Of a DNA stretch of 64,000 nt, positions 35,532 to 43,359 are shown in pieces (position 1 is the stretch's first letter; each line of letters begins with the position of its first letter). This DNA comes from an uncultured Candidatus Melainabacteria bacterium (GTDB lineage Bacteria; Cyanobacteriota; Vampirovibrionia; Gastranaerophilales; Gastranaerophilaceae). Where the stretch lies: NCBI GenBank assembly GCA_934667125.1, contig CAKULF010000001.1:1-64000 (forward strand), written 5' to 3'. The notes under the pieces were generated by a model. That model saw only the letters and a list, made by a program, of their open reading frames with translations. It was not told the origin of the DNA and did no database searches. The position numbers and the translations under genes were made by a program.

Positions 35532-37991
35532 ATGGTTGATAAAATTCTTGTTCGGGGTGCAAAAGTTCATAATTTAAAAAACATCGATATTGATATTCCT
35601 TTAAATAAACTTGTCGGTATTGCAGGGGTTTCGGGCTCGGGCAAGTCTTCTTTAGCGCTTGGAGTTTTATATGCTGAAGGCTCTAGAAGATATCTTGAGG
35701 CGCTTTCAACCTATACAAGAAGAAGAATGTCGCAAGCGCAAAAAGCGCAAGTCGACGAAATTTTATATGTTCCAGCTGCGCTAGCGCTTCATCAGCGCCC
35801 TGCTGTTGGCGGAATTAGAAGCACTTTTGGAACTGGGACGGAATTATTAAACAGTTTACGTTTGATGTTTTCAAGACTTGGTTCGCACAGATGTCCAAAT
35901 GGGCATTATTTAGCGCCAACGCTGGCGGTTGCAGCTGAGCAAGAGCTTATCTGTCCTGTTTGTGGAGTTAAATTTTATGCTCAATCGGCCGAAGAATTGG
36001 CTTTTAATTCTCAAGGAGCTTGCAAAACCTGCCAAGGAACAGGAATTGTTCGCACGGTTGATGAAACAACTCTTGTTCCTGATGAAAATTTAACGATTGA
36101 CGAGGGCGCAGTTGCTCCTTGGGGAACTTTGATGTGGTCTTTAATGACGGATGTTTGCCGTGAAATGGGCGTTAGGACTGATATCCCGTTTAAAAATTTG
36201 ACCGATAAAGAAAAAGATATCGTTTTTCACGGACCTGCTGTTAAAAAACATATTTTTTATAAAGCTAAAAACACAAATCAAGCTGGCGAGCTGGATTTTA
36301 CTTATTATAACGCCATATACACGGTTGAAAATGCGCTTTCTAAGGTTAAAGATGAAAAGTCTATGAAGCGTGTTGAAAAGTTTTTAAAGCAAGATGTTTG
36401 CCCCGATTGCGGCGGAACAAGGCTATCTGAAAAAGCTAGAAGCGTTAAACTTCAAGGAATTTCGCTAGATGTTGCATGCAAAATGTCATTAGATGAGCTT
36501 GTTGAGTGGGTTAGAGCAGTTCCTTGTTCTCTTGAAGAAAAAATGCGCCCAATGGCGAATAGCATTTGCGAATCGTTTTTAAATATCTCAAAACGCTTAT
36601 TGGACTTGGGTCTTGGCTATCTTTCTTTGGATAGAAGTTCTTCAACTCTTTCAACAGGTGAGCGCCAAAGAATGCAACTGGCTAGAGCCGTTAGAAATCG
36701 CACCACGGGTGTGTTGTATGTGCTTGATGAACCCTCGATTGGTCTACATCCCTCTAATATTGTGGGTTTGAACGGCGTTATACAAGATTTAATCAGTGAC
36801 GGCAATTCTGTTATTTTAGTTGACCATGATACAGCTATCTTAAAAGAAGCCGATTGGCTTGTTGAAATGGGTCCAAAAGCAGGAGTAGATGGCGGTTATG
36901 TCGTTGCGCAAGGTGAAATTTCTGATATAAAAAATGATAAAAATTCCATAATCGGCGGATTTTTATCAGGCAAAAGCCTTGTTAAAAGGGAAAAACAACT
37001 AAAAGGTGATGTTTTTAAAAATGGTGAAATATATTTGTTAACTAACCCAATTCATACTGTAAAATCTTTGGAAGTTAAAATTCCAAAAGGTTGTTTAACA
37101 GTCGTAACAGGTGTTTCAGGCTCGGGCAAAACAACAATGGTGCTTGAAAGTCTTGTTGTTGCTCTGCAATCAAAAATATCCTCAAAGCCCCTAGCTAAGC
37201 ATATTAAGGAAATTAAAGCCGATGGAATTAATCAAGTAAAGCTGATTGACGCTACTCCTATCGGGATAAATATCCGCTCAACCATTGCAACATACGCTAA
37301 TATCCACGATGAACTAAGGAAAATTTTTGCAAAAACGGATTTAGCAAAGGAAAAAGGTTTCAAGGCGGGCGATTTTTCATATAATACTGGAAAACTCCGC
37401 TGTCCAACGTGTGATGGGGTTGGAGTTATTAATCTTGATGTGCAGTTTTTGCCTGATGTTGAAATTCCTTGTCCTGATTGTAAAGGTTCAAGATATTCTA
37501 AAATTGTTGATGAAATTAAGTATAACGGGGTTTCTTTGGCTGAATTGATGTCTATGAGCGTTGATTGCGCTATGGAAAAATGCAAAGATTTAAAATTGGT
37601 TTATCAAAGATTGCAAACGTTGTATGACCTCGGGCTTGGCTATCTAACCCTTGGCGAAGCGACTCCAGGGCTTTCGGGCGGTGAAGCTCAAAGGTTGAAA
37701 TTGGCAAGCGAGCTTAGGAAAAGTCAAAAAGATTCGGTTTTTGTTTTTGATGAGCCGACTATCGGCTTGCACCCGTCTGATGTTCAAACCTTGCTCAATG
37801 TTTTTCAAACGCTGATTGATAATGGCGCAACGGTTGTTGTTATTGAACATGACCTTGATGTTATTAAAAATGCAGATTGCATAATCGATATGGGTCCTGA
37901 TGGCGGCGAAAACGGCGGTGAGATTATCTATAGCGGAACTGTGGATGATTTAAAGAATTGTAAAAGTTCTAAGACAGCTAAGTTTTTATAA
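35532..37991 (+). CDS. UvrA-like ABC ATPase (UvrA2 type)
   Basis: This 819-residue protein has two ABC ATPase modules: Walker A GVSGSGKSS near the N-terminus and GVSGSGKTT near residue 535, with signature motifs LSTGERQRMQ and LSGGEAQRLK. Zinc-binding CxxC pairs (CPVCG..CKTC, CPDCGGTR, CPTC..CPDC) are present. The region where canonical UvrA binds UvrB appears missing, consistent with the shorter length (UvrA is about 940). UvrA2-type proteins are linked to DNA-damage or drug tolerance. It may not act with UvrB. Confidence 0.87.
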   Translation: MVDKILVRGAKVHNLKNIDIDIPLNKLVGIAGVSGSGKSSLALGVLYAEGSRRYLEALSTYTRRRMSQAQKAQVDEILYVPAALALHQRPAVGGIRSTFGTGTELLNSLRLMFSRLGSHRCPNGHYLAPTLAVAAEQELICPVCGVKFYAQSAEELAFNSQGACKTCQGTGIVRTVDETTLVPDENLTIDEGAVAPWGTLMWSLMTDVCREMGVRTDIPFKNLTDKEKDIVFHGPAVKKHIFYKAKNTNQAGELDFTYYNAIYTVENALSKVKDEKSMKRVEKFLKQDVCPDCGGTRLSEKARSVKLQGISLDVACKMSLDELVEWVRAVPCSLEEKMRPMANSICESFLNISKRLLDLGLGYLSLDRSSSTLSTGERQRMQLARAVRNRTTGVLYVLDEPSIGLHPSNIVGLNGVIQDLISDGNSVILVDHDTAILKEADWLVEMGPKAGVDGGYVVAQGEISDIKNDKNSIIGGFLSGKSLVKREKQLKGDVFKNGEIYLLTNPIHTVKSLEVKIPKGCLTVVTGVSGSGKTTMVLESLVVALQSKISSKPLAKHIKEIKADGINQVKLIDATPIGINIRSTIATYANIHDELRKIFAKTDLAKEKGFKAGDFSYNTGKLRCPTCDGVGVINLDVQFLPDVEIPCPDCKGSRYSKIVDEIKYNGVSLAELMSMSVDCAMEKCKDLKLVYQRLQTLYDLGLGYLTLGEATPGLSGGEAQRLKLASELRKSQKDSVFVFDEPTIGLHPSDVQTLLNVFQTLIDNGATVVVIEHDLDVIKNADCIIDMGPDGGENGGEIIYSGTVDDLKNCKSSKTAKFL

Positions 37992-38080
37992 GTTAATTAT
38001 TTCATTTTCTTAACATTCACGCAATTTTTCTTTTAAAAAAGTTTTTATTAAAACAAGAGAGATTTATTAACGAGGTTTTT

Positions 38081-38902
38081 ATGACTTGCAGTTTTGGCGA
38101 TACGCAATTTAATGTAAATAGAAATAAGGCAGATTTAGAACAAAAATTCGCTCAAGCTTTCAGAAATTCTATGTCTGATTCTGCTGCTGAATATAATAAT
38201 CAAGGAACTGTTTCATATTTCACTAAAACTGAAAATGGCGGTTATATTGAAAATACTAGAGATGACAAAGACTCTGGAAGCGTTAGCGCAAGATTTGGCG
38301 TAACGGGCTATATCGATTCAATTGAATACACTTGTTCTGATTGTGGCGATAGCGAAATATATAGCTACTTAAATGAAGATATAGATGGTGATGGCGATAT
38401 TGATTCATTATTATCTGATTATACTTTTATTGAAAAAGGCGGAAATAAAACTTCAAGACATTATGAATATGATTCAAACGGCAATGTGACAGATACAATA
38501 ACTGTTGTAAGGGATAGCGAAAACTATAGATTAAGACAATCAACAGAATATAAATCCGGTGACATTTTATCTGAACAAGAAGAGTATTACCCAAATGGCA
38601 GAGTTAAAAGCAATACAACCTATACAACAGAAGGTTATTTGATGGATTGTTTTGATGAAAACGGTAACAAAGTAAAACAAAATAGTTATGATATGGCAAC
38701 TAAAACTCTAACTTCAACTTTGTTGGATGAAAATGAACAACCATATTTGTTTAGTAAAAAGTCCGAATTGTCTGATGAAGTTGAATATGGAATGTATAAA
38801 AACGGCGAAATTGTTCCGTTAGACGAAAAGCAATATAATTTTGAAGTTGAAAATATGGGCAATAGCGGAGTTGAGAAGTTTTTTAACAGATTGTTTGGCT
38901 AA
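38081..38902 (+). CDS. Acidic repeat protein with Ca-binding-like loop and YD-like repeats
   Basis: This 273-residue protein has no signal peptide. It contains D100-x-D-x-D-G-D-x-D108 (EDIDGDGDIDSLL), like calcium loops of dockerins or EF-hands. Further on are repeats such as YEYDSNGNVTDT, EYYPNGRVKSNT and FDENGNKVKQ, resembling YD/MORN-variant repeats. CSDC at 85-88 could be a small metal or disulfide site. Function unknown. It converges on the toxin gene with a 4-base overlap. Confidence 0.7.
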   Translation: MTCSFGDTQFNVNRNKADLEQKFAQAFRNSMSDSAAEYNNQGTVSYFTKTENGGYIENTRDDKDSGSVSARFGVTGYIDSIEYTCSDCGDSEIYSYLNEDIDGDGDIDSLLSDYTFIEKGGNKTSRHYEYDSNGNVTDTITVVRDSENYRLRQSTEYKSGDILSEQEEYYPNGRVKSNTTYTTEGYLMDCFDENGNKVKQNSYDMATKTLTSTLLDENEQPYLFSKKSELSDEVEYGMYKNGEIVPLDEKQYNFEVENMGNSGVEKFFNRLFG

Positions 38903-39171
38903 AATAAATCGCTATGCGAGCCTGTTGTTAAAAGAAGAATAATAAGCTCGCTATCAATTATTTCATAAACCAAAAGCCAATCTGGTTCTATGTGACATTC
39001 TCTGCAACCTGTAAAATTTCCGCTTAAAGAATGGTCTTTATATTTGGCTGGAAGTTCTTGTCCTTTTTGAAGCATATTTAAGACTAATTTAAGTTTGTCT
39101 AAATCTTTTCCACGCTTTTTCATTAATTTAATATTGCGTTGAATTTTGCTTGTAAATCTTAAATTATACAC
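38899..39171 (-). CDS. yafQ: YafQ-family mRNA interferase toxin
   Basis: This 90-residue RelE-superfamily toxin has H47, H60, D64 and H86 in the positions of the YafQ catalytic set (HSLSGNF, ECHIEPDW, TGSHSDLF). It cleaves mRNA on the ribosome when free of antitoxin. Its GTG start overlaps the antitoxin TAG by one base, which is typical coupling. Confidence 0.92.
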   Translation of the reverse strand: MYNLRFTSKIQRNIKLMKKRGKDLDKLKLVLNMLQKGQELPAKYKDHSLSGNFTGCRECHIEPDWLLVYEIIDSELIILLLTTGSHSDLF

Positions 39172-39443
39172 TATTCATCCTTTAAAATGTCATTCATCAT
39201 CTCGTCAACTGATTCATACGCTTTCGATAGTCCAATTCCTTTGTTGGCGTCTTCGATTACTTTTCTTGTTTCTTTGTTGTAATCATTTATTGAAAGCGCA
39301 AATGGTATTCCTTGCTCTCTTACAGCTGCTTTAATGAACATAGTTATTGCTGTTGACATATTAAAACCAAGTTCATTACATAAAATATCAAAATTCTTTT
39401 TTAAATCGCTATTTAAACGTATGCTTATGTTTGCTTGTGACAT
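39171..39443 (-). CDS. dinJ: DinJ/RelB-family antitoxin
   Basis: This 90-residue protein has an N-terminal ribbon-helix-helix DNA-binding fold (QANISIRLNSDLKKNFDILCNELGFNMSTAITMFIKA) and a C-terminal toxin-binding tail. ATG 39443, behind GCGAGGTGAAA, is chosen over a GTG two codons upstream. It forms the operon with YafQ. Confidence 0.92.
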   Translation of the reverse strand: MSQANISIRLNSDLKKNFDILCNELGFNMSTAITMFIKAAVREQGIPFALSINDYNKETRKVIEDANKGIGLSKAYESVDEMMNDILKDE

Positions 39444-39455
39444 TTTCACCTCGCT

Positions 39456-39483
39456 ATTGTATTAACATTGTATTACTATTATA
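39456..39483 (-). promoter_or_regulatory. Toxin-antitoxin promoter with direct repeats
   Basis: An extended -10 (TG-T-TATAAT on minus, 39483-39478) is followed by two direct repeats TAATACAAT (39475-39467 and 39464-39456), 11 bp apart. They are likely antitoxin-binding sites. Confidence 0.6.
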
Positions 39484-39570
39484 ACACATTTGCATGAAAT
39501 TTCAATGTAAAATGTTATGTTTTGAAAAATCTATGTTACAATAGCCTTGTAACTCAACTCAAGGTGCAAA

Positions 39571-40122
39571 ATGTCTGAAAAAGAAAAAATGATAGCTAAT
39601 CAAATGTATAACCCGATGGATAATGAGCTTCTTAATGATAGGATTAGGGTAAAACTATTGTGCCAAGAGTATAATGCTTTAAAATATGACGAGTTCGACA
39701 AAAGAAAAGAGTTGATAGCTAAAATAATTAACACAAAAACGCAAAATTTTCTAATCGAACAACCTTTTATGTGTGATTATGGCTATAATATAACGATTGG
39801 CGACAACTTCTATTCAAATCATTATTTAACAATTTTGGATTGCGCTAAAGTTGAGATTGGAAATAATGTTTTTATTGGTCCAAATTGCAATATATATTGC
39901 GCAGAACACCCCTTAGATAAGGATGAAAGACGAAAAGGGCTTGAATTTTCAAAACCTGTTGTAATAAAAGATGATGTTTGGATTGGCGGAAATGTGACAA
40001 TCGTTTCAGGAGTTACAATAGGTTCAGACTGTGTGATTGGCGCTAATTCAACAGTTACAAAATCAATCCCCGATAATTGCGTTGCTGTAGGCTCTCCTTG
40101 TAAAATAATTAAAAAATTATAG
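39571..40122 (+). CDS. Maltose/galactoside O-acetyltransferase-like
   Basis: This 183-residue left-handed beta-helix acetyltransferase has hexapeptide repeats (VEIGNNVFIGPNC, VTIGSDCVIGANS) and the catalytic His (H113, in CAEHPLD) of the Maa/LacA/NodL family. It uses acetyl-CoA; the sugar acceptor is unknown. AAGGTG precedes the ATG. Confidence 0.92.
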   Translation: MSEKEKMIANQMYNPMDNELLNDRIRVKLLCQEYNALKYDEFDKRKELIAKIINTKTQNFLIEQPFMCDYGYNITIGDNFYSNHYLTILDCAKVEIGNNVFIGPNCNIYCAEHPLDKDERRKGLEFSKPVVIKDDVWIGGNVTIVSGVTIGSDCVIGANSTVTKSIPDNCVAVGSPCKIIKKL

Positions 40123-40347
40123 TTAATCTTCGCTAAAATTAATCAATTTTTCGATTTTTACCCCAATAAATTTGGATAATTCATATATCTTTGCTAACGA
40201 CATATTCGCTTGTCCTCGCTCGATATTGGCGATGTAGTTTTGTGAAACATTCATAATTTCGGCAAGTTGTTCTTGAGTTAAATCTTTTTTAATTCGCTCA
40301 ATCTTGACATTTTTCCCAAATTTTTTTAGCAAAGTTGTTTTATCCAT
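40123..40347 (-). CDS. XRE-family HTH repressor
   Basis: This 74-residue Cro/C1-type protein has its HTH at about 23-44 (LTQEQLAEIMNVSQNYIANIERGQ). It is divergent from the Cys/Gly-rich prepilin-like gene and several ACTTATA boxes lie between, so it probably represses itself and that gene. The start lacks a Shine-Dalgarno sequence and follows a TATACT -10 box by 7 bases. Confidence 0.9.
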   Translation of the reverse strand: MDKTTLLKKFGKNVKIERIKKDLTQEQLAEIMNVSQNYIANIERGQANMSLAKIYELSKFIGVKIEKLINFSED

Positions 40348-40421
40348 ACTTATAAGTATATAAATATTGACTTATAAATTTAATAATGCTATAAGTTATA
40401 ATATATAACTAATAACTTATA
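40348..40421. promoter_or_regulatory. XRE operator boxes
   Basis: ACTTATAAGT at 40348-40357 is a perfect palindrome that touches the XRE start codon. Half-sites follow at 40370-40377 (ACTTATAA), about 40390-40397 (TATAAGTT) and about 40414-40421 (AACTTATA). They cover both divergent promoters. Confidence 0.65.
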
Positions 40422-40441
40422 TTTTGAGGAATAATTTTTTT

Positions 40442-42145
40442 ATGCTTGGGAGAATTTTGAATAAGATAAAAACCGCTTGCGCTTTTTCGCTTGTTGAACT
40501 AATGATAAGCTTAATTGTTGTTTCGCTAATAAGTGCAGCTTTTGCGCCAGTTATAACGAAAAAACTCTCTCGAAGCATGGTAACAGTAAAAAGTGCTGTT
40601 GCTGCAGTTCGTTCCGATTGCGAAAAATTCAACAACAATGGCGGAAAGTGTAATGCCTGTATCGATGATTCTTGCTTGCTTTGCGACATCCACTGTAACT
40701 CCAATCAATATAAAAATATAGGTAAATGCCAATGTGAAAACTGTTCCGAACGCTCCGAGGGCTGTCTTGAATGCTCAAGCCAAGGTTGCGACAAATGCGC
40801 CGATGGTTATTATATCGATGAAACCTTAAAATGCGTCAAATGCCCAAAAGGAAGTAAGTGTTCGGACGGCAAAAAGCGTGAACTCTGCCCAATTGGCTAT
40901 TATCAAGACGAAGAAAAGAAAACCGTTTGTAAATCCTGTTTAACAAAAAACGGAAACTACACCAATAAAGAGGGTTCAATCGCATGCCTATCTTGTATTG
41001 CAGGGCAATATGCAACAGATAATGACAACAACTGGAGCGCAAGTGAAAACATCAACGGCACACAATGCCTAACTTGCCCACTCGGCTGGAAATGCCCCGA
41101 TGGCAAAAACCCAATAGCCTGTGCAAGTGGTGCTTATCAAGATAAAACGGGTCAAACCGACTGTAAAACTTGCCCAAACGGAAAATTTACCCCAAATTCC
41201 CCAAGCTCATCATGTTCAGCATGCAATAGTAAATGCGCTGTTTGCTCCCTAAATGCTACAAACTGTCAAAGTTGCGCAAGTGGAAACTATTTAACAGGCT
41301 CAAGTTGCAATTCATGTCCTGCAAATGCTAATTGCTCTGGTGGTACAAGTGGTTATAGCTGTAATAGCGGATATACGTTGCAAAACGGAAGTTGCATAAT
41401 AGCGCACCAGCAACCTATATGCCAAGATTCGGGTTTATGCTCTTTTAGCGGAAGTATATCGGGCAACTGGCAATTAAGAATTACAGGCTCAACCATAGTG
41501 CGATTTAGAAGCCAAGAACAAATTGATATATTTGTCGTTGGCGGCGGCGGAGCAGGTTCATCAGGCGGTTACGGCGGCAGTGGCGGATGTAGTGGTTTTA
41601 CCAAAACCCTTAGAGGACAGACTGTTAAAGGTGATTACAATGTAACAATCGGTGCAGGCGGCGCTCGCAACAGCGCTAGCGGCTCTTCTACTTCGTTTGG
41701 CAGTTTGGTTACTGCTAATGGTGGCGGAGGAGGACAGTATAGTGGACATTGTAGAGGTGGCTCTGGCGGTGGCGGCGGCGGAGGTGGAAGTTACGCAGGT
41801 GGCGCAGGATCTAACGGTTCAGATGGCGGTCCTGGGGGTACGTATTGCTCTGATTATACATGCGAAAATAAGAGATATGACGGTGTTGGATATGGTCAAG
41901 GCACGACTACCAGAGCTTTTGGGGAAAGTACCGGAGAATTGTTTGCAGGCGGCGGCGGAGCAGCAGGTGGAAATGATGGAAATGCTAGTGCAAGTGGTGG
42001 TTCTGGTGGAGGCGGCGCAGGCGGTTGGGGCGGCGCTAGCGGTCGAGCAAACACCGGAGGCGGTGGCGGCGGATGCGCAAATTGGTCATGCGGCGCAGGA
42101 AGCGGCGGCTCAGGAATAGCATTGCTTAGAAATAAACGTTGGTAA
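40442..42145 (+). CDS. Prepilin-like protein with Cys-rich repeats and Gly-rich tail
   Basis: This 567-residue protein starts with a type IV prepilin-like signal: cut after A14 before F15-SLVEL, with Glu at +5, then a hydrophobic helix. Residues 60-333 hold 40 cysteines in GCC2/EGF-like repeats (CPxGxxCPDGK, CxxCxxGYY). Residues 363-560 form a Gly-rich domain (IDIFVVGGGGAG, then long GG runs) like Gly-rich adhesin tails. The Ala at -1 replaces the usual Gly. ATG 40442 is chosen (GAGGA upstream). It probably forms an exposed pilus-tip or surface protein. Base composition is richer in G and C than its neighbours. Confidence 0.8.
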   Translation: MLGRILNKIKTACAFSLVELMISLIVVSLISAAFAPVITKKLSRSMVTVKSAVAAVRSDCEKFNNNGGKCNACIDDSCLLCDIHCNSNQYKNIGKCQCENCSERSEGCLECSSQGCDKCADGYYIDETLKCVKCPKGSKCSDGKKRELCPIGYYQDEEKKTVCKSCLTKNGNYTNKEGSIACLSCIAGQYATDNDNNWSASENINGTQCLTCPLGWKCPDGKNPIACASGAYQDKTGQTDCKTCPNGKFTPNSPSSSCSACNSKCAVCSLNATNCQSCASGNYLTGSSCNSCPANANCSGGTSGYSCNSGYTLQNGSCIIAHQQPICQDSGLCSFSGSISGNWQLRITGSTIVRFRSQEQIDIFVVGGGGAGSSGGYGGSGGCSGFTKTLRGQTVKGDYNVTIGAGGARNSASGSSTSFGSLVTANGGGGGQYSGHCRGGSGGGGGGGGSYAGGAGSNGSDGGPGGTYCSDYTCENKRYDGVGYGQGTTTRAFGESTGELFAGGGGAAGGNDGNASASGGSGGGGAGGWGGASGRANTGGGGGGCANWSCGAGSGGSGIALLRNKRW

Positions 42146-42173
42146 AATTTTCATGTTATTTTGTGTTTGATGT

Positions 42174-42197
42174 CGAGGGCTTAGCCCTCGTTTTTTT
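42174..42197 (+). terminator. Terminator of prepilin-like gene
   Basis: CGAGGGC (42174-42180), TTA, GCCCTCG, then seven T. Confidence 0.85.
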
Positions 42198-42209
42198 GTA
42201 TAATAGTAG

Positions 42210-42259
42210 GTCGGATTTACCAATCCGACAATATGTTGTAAAGAGCTGAGACCTTGGTC
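42210..42259. repeat. Two small intergenic palindromes
   Basis: GTCGGATT-TACC-AATCCGAC (42210-42229) is an 8-bp hairpin without a T-run. GAGACCTTGGTCTC, near 42248, is a self-complementary block. Confidence 0.6.
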
Positions 42260-42270
42260 TCGACGGGCAT

Positions 42271-42297
42271 AAAAAAAAGAGCCATAAAGGCTCTTAA
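42271..42297 (-). terminator. Terminator of tRNA-Leu
   Basis: On minus: AAGAGCC, TTTAT, GGCTCTT, then a T-run. Confidence 0.85.
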
Positions 42298-42305
42298 TTT
42301 AGATT

Positions 42306-42386
42306 TGGGCCCGGAGAGACTCGAACTCTCACACCGAAGGCGCTAGATCCTAAATCTAGTGCGTCTACCAATTTCGCCACAGGCCC
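42306..42386 (-). tRNA. tRNA-Leu(UAG)
   Basis: A complete class II tRNA: acceptor GGGCCTG pairs with CGGGCCC (one wobble), the anticodon stem-loop CTAGA-TTTAGGA-TCTAG reads UAG, a variable arm follows, and the T-arm is GAGAG TTCGAGT CTCTC. The discriminator is A. CCA is not encoded, unlike in tRNA-Ser in this window. Confidence 0.95.
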
Positions 42387-42424
42387 AAATTTATATATTT
42401 AGTTTTCAATTTTCTCTTTGAATC

Positions 42425-42513
42425 TGTGGCGAAGAAATTGCTTCGCTTTTTCCCTCTCGAAAATTGCTCAACGGTTCGCAATTTTCTTCGGCAGAGTGCC
42501 ACAGGCCCAAATT
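42425..42513. repeat. Palindromic element with copy of tRNA-Leu 5' end
   Basis: GCCACAGGCCCAAATT at 42498-42513 exactly repeats 42376-42391 (the tRNA 5' end plus flank). CTGTGGCGAAGAAATTG at 42425-42441 is an inverted near-copy of the tRNA 5' end. The arms can pair as a long imperfect hairpin. An inner hairpin GCGAAG-AAATTG-CTTCGC-TTTTT lies at 42429-42451. Confidence 0.65.
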
Positions 42514-42598
42514 AGTTCTATTAAATTTTCAAATTCTTTGTCGTAACCGCTAAACGGTACTTTTCTATAATACTATAAGAAAAATTGACAGTCAAGAA

Positions 42599-43351
42599 CT
42601 AAATATTTCGACACCAATATTTATCCAACCATTTTGTCGGTTTAACATATCTAAAACCGCCTTTGCCTGCAAAGCCGTGATATGCTTGTTCAGGGGTTGG
42701 GCGACCATGGAAGATAATAATCTTAGCTTCTTTTGGGTCTTTTGGTTCTTTAAAGAAATTCAATGGGAATGGTTGCAAACAGTTTCTTTTAAAGCTTACA
42801 CACCAAGATTTATCCCAATACTTCAAAATCCCTTTATTATTCATCATGTGAGATAAAAACGCTTGTTCATTTTTATATCTTTTTCTGATGTCTTTTCCCT
42901 CTTTATAGAAGTTTTCAATAATATCCTTATGTTGCTTAACATTGAACTTGAAAACAGATGAATTTCCTATAATATCATCCGGAAAATCCCAATCTTTGAT
43001 TATGTAAAATTCGCCCTCTTGACGGAAAAAGCAATCGATATTATCTCTTATAACGACATCTAAATCCAAAAATAGTGCTTCGCCCTCTAAATCAGCCAAT
43101 TTATCAGTAAATAAGCCTAATTTTTTCCAAGCTTTTTCAGGTAAACCCTCGTCGTTTAACTCGGGCAGTGGTCTGACTTCAATATTTTCGTCTAACCCCT
43201 CAGCTTTATCTGTAAAGCAAATAAAACGGTGTGGCAGGGTTAAATTTTTCTCAACCATATTATATAAGCTATTTACATAATTTGCGCCAAATTTGTCGCC
43301 CCATTTGATACATATTACGTTTCTTTTGGATTTTTCTAATAAATCTGCCAT
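42599..43351 (-). CDS. Glycosyltransferase-like protein with DxD motif
   Basis: This 250-residue protein has a GT-A-like layout: an N-terminal Rossmann-type start (NVICIKWGDKFGANYVNSLY), the metal-binding D96-L-D98 in FLDLDVVI, and a conserved C-terminal HGRPTPEQA block. The fold suggests a nucleotide-sugar-dependent transferase, acceptor unknown. TAGGAG precedes the ATG. It follows lysS by 8 bases and is probably cotranscribed. Confidence 0.75.
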   Translation of the reverse strand: MADLLEKSKRNVICIKWGDKFGANYVNSLYNMVEKNLTLPHRFICFTDKAEGLDENIEVRPLPELNDEGLPEKAWKKLGLFTDKLADLEGEALFLDLDVVIRDNIDCFFRQEGEFYIIKDWDFPDDIIGNSSVFKFNVKQHKDIIENFYKEGKDIRKRYKNEQAFLSHMMNNKGILKYWDKSWCVSFKRNCLQPFPLNFFKEPKDPKEAKIIIFHGRPTPEQAYHGFAGKGGFRYVKPTKWLDKYWCRNI

Positions 43352-43359
43352 ATTAACTC

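Noticed and set aside
41652..42119. 155-codon second-frame ORF inside the Gly-rich tail
   Set aside because: It is the shifted reading of GGC/GGT-rich repeats (hence long Ala/Val/Glu runs); no independent start signals.
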